Part shown: positions 11,301 to 26,300 of the stretch, one piece after another
How positions within the stretch are numbered: position 1 is the first letter of the stretch
Layout: every line of letters starts with the position of its first letter
Assembly (NCBI GenBank): GCA_000467715.1
Contig: AJFK01000070.1
Span: 1 to 47,599 of the forward strand
DNA from: Hysterium pulicare CBS 123377
Taxonomy: Eukaryota; Ascomycota; Dothideomycetes; Hysteriales; Hysteriaceae
Direction: 5' to 3'
DNA length: 47,599 nucleotides
Notes under the pieces: generated by a model
Told to the model about the DNA's origin: nothing
The model's input: only the letters and a program-made list of their open reading frames with translations
Database searches by the model: none
Made by a program: the position numbers and the translations under genes

Positions 11301-14300
11301 TGTCTTTCGGACCAAATTTGGAAGGAGAGCGGGCTTTCAATGGCTTCAAATGAGCCCGAATTGAGAAGATCTTCTAGGTCCCCGAGGATTATCCTCCAAC
11401 TGACCATGTCTACGACGAGATGATGAGCAACTAGGAAGAGAACTTGACCGTCTGCAGTCATGCTGAAGAGGTCTGCTGCGAAGATTGGTCCTGTCTGGAA
11501 GTTTAGACTGCCTTGACTCCGAGATACCAGCGGTGGAATGTCTCTAGGTCTTGCGACATCATATTTCTGGAAACGATATGCGTTGGTGGAGTTGCTGAGT
11601 ATCGTCTGTTGCCAAGTTCCCGTCGCGCTCTTGGAGAAACGTGCACGAAGCATTGAATGACATCGGACAACTACATCCAACGCCCGTTTAAGCTTTGTGG
11701 GCTCGACATGGCGGGAAAGGCGAAGAGTAAATGATTGATTGAAGTGTGAATCCTTCTCATCGCCCATCGACTGGAAGTACAACTGTTGAATCGGTGAGAG
11801 GTCGAAAGATTTGTCCATCTGCTCAGTGCCATGGTTGACTATACCAGCACCTGAGCATATGCTTTCGGCAAGTTGTGCGATGGATTTGCTTCGAAGAACT
11901 TGATTGAGCGAAAGGTTGATGTTATCCTTTCTACAACGTGCTAATAGTTGCATGGCCGTGATAGAATCACCACCGAGTGCTGGAATCAGATGTTAATATG
12001 TTTCTTTCATAAGAAAAGCAAAGAGGTAAAACTTACCAAGCCAAGATTTATTCAGTTTGACCTTTTCGAGCGGTAGATTGAGTACTTTAGCCCAGATCTG
12101 CTGCAATAGTGTAGTCGTCTCAGTGGTGGGCACAACCGGCTCGCTACTACTCTCGACATCGAGAATGTGACGGTAGGTCTCCTCGGGCATTTCCTCAAGC
12201 CAGTTATTGACCTGCTTTCGATCCATCTTGCTTGACGCAAGTGTAGGAATAGCCTTGACCACCACCCATACTGTTGGGACCATATAGGATGGCAAGAGGT
12301 CAGTAAGCCGGTTTCTTGCCTCGTTCATTTGCGCTAAGAGACGAGGTTCGCTCAATATCTTGTGCCATGACTGCTGAGCCTCAATAGGCACTTCCTTCAG
12401 TGACAATACGGCAGCCAAGCGACGCTTGCAAGGTCCCGCCTTTGGCATTAGTACAACTGCGTGTCGTACTCGTGGATCGGCTTGAAGGTGGTGTTCGATT
12501 TCTCCAAGCTCCATGCGCTGGCCAGCTAACTTAACTTGGTTGTCTCTACGTCCAATGTATACGATCGAGCCATCTGGAGCGTATCGGACAAGATCTCCAG
12601 TTCGGTAAATCCTCGTCTGTACTGGGCTTCCATCGTTGAATACCTTCATGAAGGCAGGGTCTTCAATGAATGACTCGGCCGTCTTTTTATGGTTGTTGAG
12701 ATATCCTCGAGCTAGCAATGCTCCTTCGATGCATAGCTCTCCCACAGCTCCGACTGGCGAGAGCTCATGAGGATTATTGGGATCGACAATCCAGGCTCTT
12801 CCGCTCTGGAGCATGTGTCCTATGTTGGAAGAATCTCGAAGAGAGACATTTTCGTTGGCAACACTTACAATCGATCCTTCGGTTGGGCCATATGCATTCA
12901 AAAGGTCGATACTGCCCCATTTGTTGATCGTTTCCACCGTCATGGCTTCAGCGCCTGCTGCAAGTGTTTCTAAAGTAGGGACCGCGGAGGGAGATTCAAT
13001 GACATTGGCAACGGAGGGCGTGAGGCAGGTCCATGTTGCCCTTAATCGATTTATTGCCCCAGCGACATCTCTCGTTCGCTCATCTTCTGAAGGAATGCAA
13101 ATGGTGGCTCCGCAAGTGAGGGTACATAGAATCTCCATTACAGAAGCGTCGAAAATGAAAGAGCCGAACTGGAATACTCTTGATGATGGCTTCATATGTA
13201 GCGCTTTTTGTATTGCCAGAGAGCTAGAGCAGATTGCACAGTGCTCAATGACTACACCCTTAGGAAGGCCGGTACTACCAGATGTATAGAGGACATAACA
13301 AATATTGCGTCCTCTTGAACGGACAGAGAGCTCCCTTGTCTGCATTGGAAATCGCTGTATCGAGTTCTCATCGACTGGGATGACTTTGCTCACGACTTGT
13401 GAGAACCGATCTTCATATGCTGGAGAGCAAACGAGAATCCAGGCATTACAGTCTTGGATTATCTGGCGAAGTCGGGAAGTCGGATGCTCCGGTGAAAGTG
13501 GCACATAGCCACCTCCTGCCAGCAGGATACCCATAATTGCGACAATTGCCCATCTCGACTTGTCTACGCATGTGGGAACAAGTTTCTCAGCGCCCACACC
13601 AAGTTTGGTCAGATGTTGAGCTAACCGAGACGCGTGGCTTCGGAGTTCCGAATAAGTGAAGTCGCCATCAAAAGCTGACACGGCTGTTGCAGATGGCCGT
13701 GCGGAAGCTTGCTTTAAGAACAATGCTTGGATCGTATCGTCAACTACGACAGGTTCGTGGTTGTTCCAATCTCGTACGAGCCGAAGATCTGGCTCACTGA
13801 AGACCTTGACATCGCGTAAATTGGTAGCGGAGTTTAGTTGATTGAGAACGGAATCCAGTTGGTACAAAATACGTTGGGTCTGCCAGCTGGAGATGATGTT
13901 CTCATCATAATATGCAGTGATGTCGATGGCCAATTGATCGGCTCTGCACTCCAAGACGAGCGAATAAGTAAAGTAGTTGGTTTGTACGCCATTTGTATGG
14001 ATCTTCCAGAGACTTTCCGAAGGTTCTTGGCCACCAGCCTGAATGGCAAGGAGGTTTTGGAAGTCGCACGCTGATGCCGTGTCGGAATCGATGCGCTTAA
14101 TCTCTGCTAGGCCCGCATGCTGGTGGGGTATGCGGTCTGTCACTTTCCTCGCAACATCTTGCAAGAAATCTAATACTGTCATGTTCCGACTGATTTGCAC
14201 CCTAGTTGGCACTGTTGTCAAGGTAGGTCCGCAAATATCAGTGATTCCAGGTACAGCAATGTCTCTTCCTGTCAAAGTTTCGCCGAAGACTACATCGTCG

Positions 14301-17300
14301 CTTCCGGTGTAAGAGGCGAGCATCAGGGCCCAGGCTGCTCGAATAACCGTTGAAGGAGTTATATCACTATGGCGGTGCGGAGCCAGGCGCGCGACATGAT
14401 TTAGCGCTTGGCCATTAGGAGGCACGTCAGAGTTGGAATGAGGACGTTGAGGGAATTGAAGTGGCGATGCCCCCGCCAAGTTGGCCCTCCAGAAGTCCAT
14501 TGTGGTTTTCGTATCTGTGTCCAAGAGATACCTAATGAACTTCGCGTATGGGACCTTTGGACTGTCTGAGGATCCGTTCTGGTATATCTGCTCAACACGC
14601 TGTAGAATGAAGGTCATGCACCAGCCATCATAAAGTGCGTGATGTATGGTCCAGACGAAATACCGCTCGCGTACGCCTTTGTCATCCACAATCGAATACT
14701 TAGAAAGAAGGCCTCCATTATGTGGTGGGATATGCTTCGCATGTTCGGGCATTTCTTCGAGGCTGGAAGCCTCGTGCCATATAATTGGGTCATCATTCAG
14801 CACGACTTGAATGAACTCTCCTAACTGCAGCTGTACAATTCGAGTTCGCAGCAGGTCGAGATCTTGCACTGCCTTTTGCCAGGCGGCCTTGAATTTAGCG
14901 AGGTTGATTGACGGAGACAAAGCTAAGACATGCTGAGCCACGTACGCGCCGGGTTGTTTCGTGGATAATGTAACAAATGCTCCCTGTAATGAACTGACAG
15001 GATAAGCATCTTGTATCTTGTCTCTCGGGACTCTGCATTGTGTGGAAAGTTCGTCGATAATAAGCGATGGGGATTTTGACTGCCGGAGCAGTTGGAAGGG
15101 TTCTAGACTTTGTTCTGCTTTATCACCTTCCTTGGATGGGGTGCTTTTGGCCGCCAGGTCAGACAGTTTAGGGCTCTTGAAAATATCCATAACGGAAAGC
15201 TCGAGGCGTTCTGCTTGGGCTGCAGCAACTAGCCGCATTGCTGCCACTGAATCTCCTCCGAGTCTCTGTGGAAAGTTAGAACGCTGATCTGGAGAGCAAT
15301 TGGTAATGAACTATACATACGATGAAGCTATCATCAGCACCGACATCCTTCGGTTGAAGGTTTAAGACAGAGCACACAATCTTCTGCAATTTCTTCTCCG
15401 CCTCTGTGGTGGGTTTTCGCTTGTTGATGAGACTCGCAAGTCGATATGGTCCCAGAGTCTCTTTCGAGAGGTTTTGTACCAAATTGCGCAATCGATTACG
15501 ATCCAGTTTGCCAGCACTTGTCCATGGCATCTTTGTGACAGGAATAAATAGAGACGGAATCATATACGAGGGGAGAACACCCGCGAGTGCATTCTCCAGC
15601 GATTTACATGTATCGCGGGCGGAGTCATCCATCGGAAGTAGGATTTCATCGGCGGCAGGAAGCTCAGATGAAATGGGTTGAATAGTCTCCGGTGATGCCT
15701 GTATTTGATCATCTTGCATGCAGAAGAAAACTGCAAGGGCCTTGCTGGCGACCCGACTGGCGGGAGCGACGAGCTCGACTGCGGATTGGATGTTTTCTGG
15801 CAATTTATCCTTTACGTGGTACTCGATTTCGCCGAGCTCAATGCGCTGTCCATTGAGCTTGATCTGCGTATCTTTGCGACCAATATAGCCAACTGTTCCA
15901 TCCGAATTGTAGCGGACGAGATCGCCGGACTTGTACATACGTACTGTTTGGAAAGCCTCGTCGTCATGAAGCTTCGTAGCCCACAGTGGGTCTTTGATGA
16001 ATACTTTCGAGGTCTTGACTTCATCACCCAGGTAGCCGCGGGCAGCTGTCCACCCCTCGATCACAAGTTCTCCAACACTTCCAACTGGCATGAGCCGATT
16101 ATGGTCACGCGGATGTACAATCCAGCATCGAGCGCCAGAGGCAAGACCAATAGTACCATGATCGGTGTTAACAACTTCTCCGTTGGGCCCAGTCTTTGTG
16201 TGCACAACGGAAAACACAGAAGTTTCTGTGGGGCCATAACCTGTTCACAAGATAATTAGCCAGAGAGATCCCTAAACTGAAAGATAAAACGGGATTAAAG
16301 CTTACCATTAACAAGGCATGTACGACCACCCCATTTGGCAATGAGAGGACCTGTCATAGCCTCTCCACCAGTTACAAGTGTTTTCAGACCAGGCACTCTC
16401 TCAGGTTTGATCGTGCTAGCTACCGAGGGTGTAAGGAACGACCAAGTCACGTTCATCTTTCGGATCGCTCCGGCTGGATTGTTCATTCTGTCGTCTTGGC
16501 TAGGAACGCACACGCATGCACCGATGGTAAGAGCGGCCAGAATCTCTGCACAGCTAGCGTCAAACGTGTAGCTAGCAAACTGGAAGACGCGCGAACTAGC
16601 ATCCATGTACATGGCTCTGGTAAATGCGTAAGCACTCGTGCAGAAGGCGAAATGTTCGACCACTGTGCCCTTCGGCATGCCGGTCGTCCCGGACGTAAAT
16701 AAGCAGTAGGCGGCATTTTCTGGGGTAACAGTTGATCTGGGCATTGTCCGAGAAGTCTGAGGAAGTTGCTCGATAGATTTACGGTCAATGGCCACGGCCA
16801 TCTTGGAAACCTCCTCAGCACGGCTAAGATATTGTGGTGAACACAGGACCACACTGGCACCAACATCACCGATCAGCTGACGTAGACGGCTTGACGGATG
16901 CGCAGGGTCCAGGGGAACGTAGGCACCCCCGGCTTTCATTATGGCAATCATGCTGAGTATGGCCCACGATGACTTGTCGAAGAGGATGGGAACGTATGTT
17001 TCCGTTGTAATACCAAGAGAAGATAGGTAAGTCGCAAGGCGCGTGGAGACTTGTTCCAATTCCTGGTAGGTAAAGTTTCCATCCCAACCTTGTATCGCCT
17101 GTGTAGAACGCGGTCTGATTAAGGCTTGCTCCTCGATCAGATCATGTATACATCGCATAAGCGGAGGTGGTAGATCCTCGTTCCATTGCATGACCTGACG
17201 ATGACTTCCAGCTGTGTAGAAGTTCAAGTCGCTAATAGTCTTGTCTTGATCTTGGCAAGAAATGATACTCGTCAAAATATGTTCAAAAGACTCGACCATA

Positions 17301-20300
17301 TTCTGGGCCTGTGCTGGGCACAATTTCTCTTTCCAAAATCCAAAATCCACGGTGATCTCATCGTCCGTCACATCCGTATTAATAGTGAGATTATATTCAC
17401 CTGGATCTTCAGCCTCGACATTATCAAACATCAAAGCAGTTTTGTCGGGATCCCGTGACATCTGTCTCCGTTGGAAGGTAAAGATGGTATTGAAGAGAGA
17501 CGGAAGCTGAAGCTCATGTTGTACGTCGGCAAGTGAGCAGCTTTGATGAGTCATGGCGTTGACTGAATCAGTCTGAAGCTGTTCAAGGGCTTGCAAGATC
17601 CGAACATCATCGCTGAGATTAATGCGGCAGATTAGCATGTTGATGAAACAGCCCACTGCCTCCTCGATACCGCGCACAGGGACATCACGACCCGAAGCAG
17701 CCACTCCAAATGAGACATCTGTGGTGCCAACATAGCAATGAAGAAGCAAGGCCCATCCGAGCTGTAACACGTTTGAAAGTGTAATACCGTTCTTCCTGCA
17801 GAATGATTGAAAGGCGGCCGGATTCTTCAGTTTTAGTTCTTGAGATCCCAATTCTTTCGGGCCTGGCCTTCCATCATTCAGCGTCGGGAAATGGCAGGGC
17901 TCAATACCGGAGAGGTAGGCTTTCCAATAATTCATATCGGCTTCTCGGGAACTTGATTGAATATGAGAGATGAAATCGCTGTAAAGCGGTCCAGAATCAG
18001 ATCTTGACAGCTTGCCCTCGTACGCCTTCGCAAGATCTCGGAGCAGATTTGGAATTGATCCACCATCAGATATTGTATGGCTGATTTCCATCTTGCACCA
18101 GACACGTCCTGTTGTTGTCTTGCAAAGAGTAAGGTAATGAGGAGGTTGGAAGTCTCGATAGTCGACAGGTTTCTGTCCTCTTAATACGAATGGTAGATCT
18201 GAATCCTCGGCATCAACAATCCACGATATCCTAGCTGGCTTATCTTTGAGCACAATCTGATCCATGAGACCCGTTTTGGAGATGCTTTCGATGAAAACGG
18301 TTCGTAATGCTGGGTGTCGATGAACTACCACCTTCCAAGCCTCGGCAACCCGTCTCGCATCAACCATGCGCCCAACGTCTGTCGACTTTATCTCGAATAT
18401 GGCATGATATGCGTAGTATTCGGGTTGTTTTAGCTGGGACAGGAGCAGTCCTTGTTGCATGGGAGATGCAGGATAAATGTCTTCAATTGCATCTAGTGAA
18501 ACTCCGGAAGGCAATGAGGAAGACAACTTTGATATGCCATTATAAGTTAATGGCAATAGTTTGAAGTCGGTTAAAGTAGGCTCTGGTCTTTGTTGAAGTA
18601 ATTGGTCAACCGCTTCAATAAGAACTGTTCGGCATTCTGAGATCCATCGTTTGATCTCTGGCTGGCGTTTCATGTGCCGGTTATAGCTGAATGAGAGTTT
18701 GATACTACCCTGTGTAACAGCGGCAGTAACCTCAAATAGGGCAAAGCGTGGTACATTAGATCCGACATCAATCGTGGAGACTCCGTCCAACTTCTGAAGT
18801 AGTGCATCTTTGCGATCGAGCTGTTGCATTCTACCGAGATAGTTGAAGGTTATCTCAGCGGGCCAGTGACTAGCGAACCTCTCTCTACCTTCCTCTGCCA
18901 ACATACGGTAAGCAAAGTAAGGCCTGCCTTTGTCTGGTATTCTTTCGCGCGAGTCCTTGACCCAACGGATGGTGCTGACAATGTCAGTCGGTTCATCAGT
19001 AGGTACTGGCAGGAAGATTGGAAGCAGAGTTGTGAACCATCCTATGGTCCGCGATAGATCCTGTTTCGCGTCAAAGGGCTGTCGGCCATGACCCTCGTTG
19101 TGGATTACGGCAGTAGTTCGATCAGAGAAAACTTTGCGGAAGGATTCAAGAACGGCTGCGATGAAAACATCAAGAGGTTCTGTAGCAAGAGCATCCTGTG
19201 CCCCTAATAACAACATAGAGTCTTTCGGACTGAGCTCAAATTCTTCGGTAAGAACGTCCCCGTGTACGTTTAATTTGTCTGACATTCCCCAGTAGTCGAG
19301 ATCTGTAATTGGAACACCAGATAATGGGAACACCCGCTTCGCGGTTTCTTGGCGAGCTTGATCTGCCTGAAGTTGAGACCATGAGTGGAAGGTTAAGCTT
19401 TGAGGAGCTGGGGTGATTCCATTCAACATGTTTTGCAGATCTTCCAGAACAATTCCCCAAGAAACAACATCAATGATTAGATGGTGAGCTACCAAGGAAA
19501 TTGCTTGAGAAAAGCTATGATCGATGTCGAAGACATCTATGACGAATAGAGGACCGTTGGTAATGTCGAGGCTCGCCTGGGTGTGGTTTACTACTTTGGT
19601 TATGTGCTCTTCGGTGCCAGTGGAGATTCGATGAGTTCGAACTTGATATGACTTCTCATGGTCTTTTGTAATGTGCTGCCGCCAATTCCCCGCCGCGTCT
19701 TTGTTGAAGCGAGCTCTCAACATTGAATGAGCGGAAACCAGGGCTTTAACAGCGACTTCGATTTCTTGTAGCTCAAAGCGGCGTCCAAGCCGTAGAACAA
19801 CGCTTTGGTTGAAATGATTGTAAGCATCGCCAACACACTGGAAGAACAGATCTTGAATTGGAGTTAAGTCAAAGGGAAGATCGTAATCTTTGGCCTTGGA
19901 AACGATCTCTGATTCATTCTGAGGAGCGGCCTTTGAAGCTAGCTGTGAGATCGACTTGGAACGAATGATATCTTGGACCGTGATGATACCCAATCCCTGA
20001 GCTCGACATTGCGAAGAGACCTGCATCGCAGAAATGGAGTCGCCGCCTAGATGCAGGAATGACTGATTAGGCCGTATCTGATCTGGTGGCAGGTTGAGGA
20101 CATGTCCAAAGATGGCCAGTAATTTGGTTTCTACTTCATTTTCCTCGTCCCTTGAGGCATCCACTTCGATTGTGGAGATCTGGAGATAGGTATCGTTGTT
20201 CATACGCTCGAGCCATTGTGCGACGCGACGGCGATCCATCTTCCCTGAGGGTAGTAGAGGAAAGTCTTCTACCGCTATCCACAGTGATGGTATCATGTAG

Positions 20301-23300
20301 GAGGGAAGCCTTTCGCAGATGCGCTCACGAATGGTATTGATATCGAATGAGGCAGCTTCATTGGGAACAATTTGTAAAGGCGTATGCGCTTTAGTATCTA
20401 TTTAAGGTGCTCATTAGTATTTCTCTTTCTTCATTGAAGCCTTTCACTTACGTCCTGACTGTTGTTGAGCGCTTGTCTGAGACCTTGCAAGCTCTTGCAA
20501 AGACACAACACTGACAAGTCGTTTGGCACAAGGCCCGGAAGAAGGTACTGCTGCGAGAACATTTTGTACCAAAGGGTCTTCAACTAGATGGTGTTCAACC
20601 TCAGCCAGCTCTAACCTCTGGCCGCGGACTTTGGTTTGGAAATCTTTTCGACCAAGGAACTGCATGAACGTCAGCATCTTCACACTAGAAAAATGGAGCA
20701 CTCGAGCCATACAATCATAGTGCCGTCCTCCTGGTATTTCACAAGGTCTCCGGTCTTGTAAAATTGCCTTGGGCTTACACCATCTCTGGAGTTTTCTTTT
20801 GTGGCCCACTTGACTTGTGTAACAAATGATTCGGCCGTCTTCTGTGGGTTTTTCAGATATCCAGCACCCAAAGATGAACCCTCAACAATGAGTTCTCCAA
20901 CGGCTCCGATTGGTAATAGCACGTGATGATTGTCTTTGGACACAACCCAAGACCTACAACCTACTGCTCGGCCGAGGTTTGCTGGGTTAGTACTTGCTGT
21001 CATTAGTGGATTAACTGTAGCGACAACGCTCGATTCCGTCGGACCGTATGCATTCATCAACGTTAGTCTATCAGCCCAGGTTGAAAGGTCTTGTTGAGAC
21101 ATTGCTTCTCCGACTAGGACAAGCGTGCTCAGCTTGGGGATTTGAGCTGGCTTGATTGTGCGCACGACAGATGGCGTGAGTGCTGCCCAGGTGATGTTCA
21201 AGTCATTCATCACTCCCGGGAGATCATTTGTCCTTGCCGACTGATCAGGTATGCAGATGCATCCGCCAACCATCAATGTGCAGAGGATCTCGATCAGACT
21301 GGCATCGAATGCGTAAGAGGCAAACTGAAGCACTCTCGAGCTATTCGTTATGCTCATTGCAGGGCCGAACTCCAATGCGTTGGATACAAAGGAGCAATGA
21401 TGAATGATAGCACCTTTAGGCTTTCCAGTGGAGCCCGACGTAAAGATCACGTAGGCTGGAGTATTGCTCTGCACATAAGGAAGAGAATAAAGTCGACCAG
21501 GCTGTCTTTCGGTCGCGTCCCGATCCACCGGGAATGCTTTGACGGGGATTGATTGGCACAAGTCTTGATATTGCGGAGAGCAAAGGATCAATCTCGCTTC
21601 GACGTCGTTGACAATTTCCCGAAGCCTGAGCAAGGGCGCCTCAAAGTCTAGTGGAACAAATGCAGCTCCGGCTTTCATGACTGCCAGCATTGCCACAACG
21701 ATCCATCCAGACTTGTCGAAGCAAAGTGGAACAAAGGTTTGAGGCTTCACTCCCAATGAGATGAGCCTTGAGGCTAGCCGAGTAGCACGCTCATCCAGTT
21801 CTCTATATGTCATCGTCTTGGTGTCCCACGCGTCGAGTGCAATTGTCGATGGGCGGAGAATTGCTTGTTCCTGGAAGACGACATTATGGATACACTTGTT
21901 GATGGTGTTGATTGGGCGATTGTTCCAGGTTGATATTATGGCTTCATCGGCCGGACACAAAACTTCCAAGTCAGCCAGTTTTTCAACTAGGGTCTCTGGA
22001 GAGTTGAAACGTTGCAAGATGAATTCGAATTGCTGCAACAATCCTTGGGCCAACCATGTTGGGATGACCTTGACGTCGTAGTGACCTTCTATGTCAATAT
22101 TGTTCTTCTCAATCGTACAATTCACAATGAGTGGATACGTGAAAAAATTTGTTCCGATGGTGCCCGTGCTTTGAAGGTCCCACAAGCCACCTTCGGGATC
22201 TTTGAGGCCATCCGCCGCATTTACAGCCAGCAAGTTTTGAAATTCGCATCCCATTGCTGTATCTGAGCTAAGTTTCTTGATATGTTGTAGACCTGCAAAT
22301 TGATAGGACAGAGCTGCAGTTGACTGTCGTTGAACATCGTGAAGATACTCTTGAACAGTAGCTTGTCGATTCAGCAATAGGCGCATGGGAGACGTTGCTA
22401 TAGTCGGCCCAAGGATATCTTCAATGCAATCAACGGGAACTTCTCGGCCACTGTTCGTTTCTCCCCACAAGACATCATCTGAGCCAGTGTAAGTGGCAAT
22501 GAGCAGTCCCCAGGCAGCACGAATCATGGACGGCATCGTGATATCCATTCCTGGTCTGCGAGAGATACCAATGCGGTGGTTGAGTAAAGTTGATGCTTGA
22601 ACTTGGTAATTCGTGCTTGGGAGTTGTGGGAAAGGTGGAGCAGAGAGATCAGAAAGCTTCGTCATCCAGAAATTGTCGGATTCTTCTTTGTTAATGCTAG
22701 AAAGATATCTGATAAAGCGCGCGTATGGAGCTGAGTTGATCTGGTCCATTTGGTTCTGCTGGTAGCAGGCTTCAACTTTGGAGAGAAGCAAAGGAAGACT
22801 CCAACCATCATAAACAGCATGATGCGCGGTCCAGATGAAATGTGGAGAACTAGTGCCCTCACCAACGATTACATATCTGGTTAGCACACCGCCATGTTGG
22901 GCTGGAAGATGTCTGTCTGACTCTTTAATCTCGCTGAGGTCCGAGGCATTATGCCATAGGACTGGCTCTCGAACGACCACTTGAAGGAAGCCATGGTCCG
23001 CAGTATATATTACTCGAGTCCGTAGGATGCTTTCTGAAGCAACGACCTTGTCCCAGGCTTGCCGGAATTTTTCAATATCCGTCTCTGGAGGAAGACGATA
23101 AATCGTTTCTGCCACATAAGCACCTGGTTCCTTCGTGGATAATGCAATGAGCCCTTCTTGGAGTTGGGTGCAAGGATATATGTCTTCGATCGAATCTGAG
23201 AAAACTCCGCACTCGGTTGCTGCAAACTCCAATAAAGGACGTCTGGATTCTTCTGGCAATAATTCAAAGGGCTTAGTATCAGGGTTTGGTTCCAATACCA

Positions 23301-26300
23301 GATTGTCGGAGGAGAACACATTTGCAGAACAAGCCATTTCTGATAACTTGGGCTGTGAGAAGATATTCGCAACGGTTAAGATAACACCTTCTTTGCGACT
23401 TGCGGCGACAAGGCGCATCGCCCCAATCGAATCTCCTCCCAGGCGGAAGAAGGAGTCGTCTGCGCCAACAGACTCAGGCTCCAAGTGCAGTATCGCCTCC
23501 CATAATTTAGCCAGGGTTATTTCGACGGGACCGGATGGGGCTCGACCGCTCTTTCCTGATAGTCGATATAGAGATACTTGGTCTTCGCTGATAGACTGGA
23601 CTAGTTGCCTCAGTACCTTTCGGTCCAACTTCCCCGAAGTTGTCATTGGCATACTAGTAACAGGTATGAACATGGATGGCACATAATAAGAAGGAAGCGC
23701 GTTGGATAAAGCGACCTCTACAGATTTTGCGGCGGTGCGCACAAAATCTGTCATCGTTGCGATTCGAGCAATTTCGGAGTCGTCCCCCGGTGCGGTGTTG
23801 AGACACAAGAAGGCTGCAAGCGCTTTACTGGGCTTTGAGCCACCAATGTTGATCAATTCCACTGCTGACTGCGCGTCGTGTGAGAGATTTAGCTTGAGGT
23901 GGTGTTCAATCTCTCCTAACTCGATACGTTGGCCATTGAGCTGCACAGCCATGTTAGTCAATTATGTGCATGAATACATTTGGGAGACTTGGTCTTACCT
24001 TGACTTGGCTGTCCTTCCTTCCCAAGTACATCATCTCACCCTCAGAGGTGTAGTGAACCAAATCCCCGGTGCAGTAGAACCTACGTTTCGCACCTCCAAC
24101 AGCTGTCGCCCAGCGCGGGTTTTCGATAAATGCCTGAGCAGTTTTCTCTGGATCTTTAAGGTATCCACGACTCAGAATTGGCCCCTCGATGAGTAGTTCG
24201 CCTTTGCAGCCAATTGGTACGAGACGATTCCTATTTTCCGAGTCCACAATCCAGGACACGCTACCAATGGCATGTCCGATGTTTGTAGCTTCTCCTCCAT
24301 GCTTGAAGTCTTTCCATGCTGAATTAATGGATGCTTCGCTAGGTCCATACTGGCCATGGAGATGAACGAATTTGCCCCACTGATCAATCACAGACTTTGT
24401 AAGAGCCTCACCGCCCAGCGCCATGCCTTTGATAGTCGGTACATCGGTTGGATTCAAAAGAGAAGCAACGGTAGGCGTGAGATCCATGAAGTTGGCGTCA
24501 AGCTCATGGATGGCAGTTGCAAGGTCATTCATTCTCTGCTCTTCAGAAGGTACGCAGACGCATCCTCCTCGAGAGAGCGTGGTGAACATTTCCTCTAACG
24601 AATTGTCGAATGTATAGCTAGCGAATTGAAGGAATCTTGTTCCTGGACCAACCCCTAGATTAGAACCATGCGCATTCGCACTAGTTACCATTGCGGCATG
24701 TTCCAGAACAACTCCCTTAGGTCTCCCAGTGCTGCCACTTGTGAAAATTACAAAGGCGGGATTACCGGGTTGAACTGTTGTACATGCGCGAGCTCCATCA
24801 AAGCTGGGCAAGTCATCAAGGAGTATGGCATCGACCACGACAACATCTGGAACAATGTCCTCGAATATCTCATAGCGAGTCGGTGAGGATAGTACGATCT
24901 GTGCCTCGGTATCTTCTACACGAGACTCTAATGCACTCTTTGGATGATTTGCATCGAGCGGAACGCATGCACCGCCAGCTTTCAGTACAGCAAGCATGGC
25001 AATGACAGTGTAGCAACTTTTGTCAAAGCAAATAGGAACGAAGACTTCAGGACCAACGCCAAGTTCAACGAGATGATGAGCAAGGCGTTCAGTCAACGAG
25101 TCCAGCTCAGCGTAAGTGAAGTTACCGTCGAATGCCCGGATTGCCGGGGCGTCGGGTTGTTTTTGGACCTGCTCAGCGAACTTCAGGTGGACGCAATCAT
25201 GTAATGTCTCGGGCATATCGTTCCATTTCGTTATTTGCTGTTTATGGCTTTCGCTGAGGTGATCGATGTTCAAGATGTCTTGGTCTGAATGCATGATGAT
25301 GTTTTCCAATGCACGTGTGAATGTGCTCGCCACATTGGCCGCCTGCCCATCTGACAGATGGTCTGTCCAGTAGTCAAGATCCACCATTGCGGCTTCCTCT
25401 GATACCTCAATGTTTAGCGACACCGGATACTCCGTAGGGTCATATATAGGCAAAGTTTCCACGAACTCAAGACCGTTTATGTGGGCGCCAGAACTGGTAG
25501 GTAACCTGCGATAAGAGAGTGCGGTGTTGAACAGCGCAGCTCCAGAAAGTTCCATAGCATGCTGTACCTCTGCCAACGATGTATGACGATGCGGCAGACT
25601 GTCCATGTAATCTTGTTGGACCTCTTGGAGAATGCCAAGCAAGGAGTCTGAGTGCTGGAACAACTTGACTCGGCAAACGAGAGTGTTGATGAGAGGCCCG
25701 ACCATATCCTCTACCCCTTGAATACCTGGCGCATCTCTGGCTGAAGTCAAATAGCCAAAGGTAACATCATTTGACCCAACGTAACAGCTCAGGGTAATGG
25801 CCCATGCGACATGAAAAACATTCGATAGCGTGATTCCGTGCTCATTACAGAATTTTTGGAGGTCCCAGGCACTGAAATCTTTGAATCTAAGTCGGAGGGA
25901 ACGAAGCTCTCGAACCACTGACAGGCCATCATTGAGAATGGGGAAATGGCACACTTCACTACCATTCAAATATGTTTTCCAGAAGTTGAGACTGACATCG
26001 CGATCTTGGTCTTGAAGGTAAGCGATGTAGTTACTGTAGAGAGGGCCTTCTTCGTGAAGATGACCTTCGTACGCTTCTTTTACATCACGGTAAAGGACGC
26101 TCATTGAATGTCCGTCCATGATTGTATGGCTGATTTCTAAGGAGCAGAAAATACGCTTTGAAGCAGTAGTGCAGATGGTGAAGCGGTGCGGTGGGCACCG
26201 ACCGTTGTCATAGCTGACCGATCGCTGCTCTTCCAAGATGCTAAGCGCTTGTTGTTCATCCTCGCAGTCGACTTGTACTATATTGGTCGTGACTTGCTTA

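Noticed and set aside
6900-23900. Many plus-strand open frames of 60-184 codons opposite the NRPS exons.
   Set aside because: They are antisense shadows of a continuous, motif-rich coding strand and show no domain or splice support.
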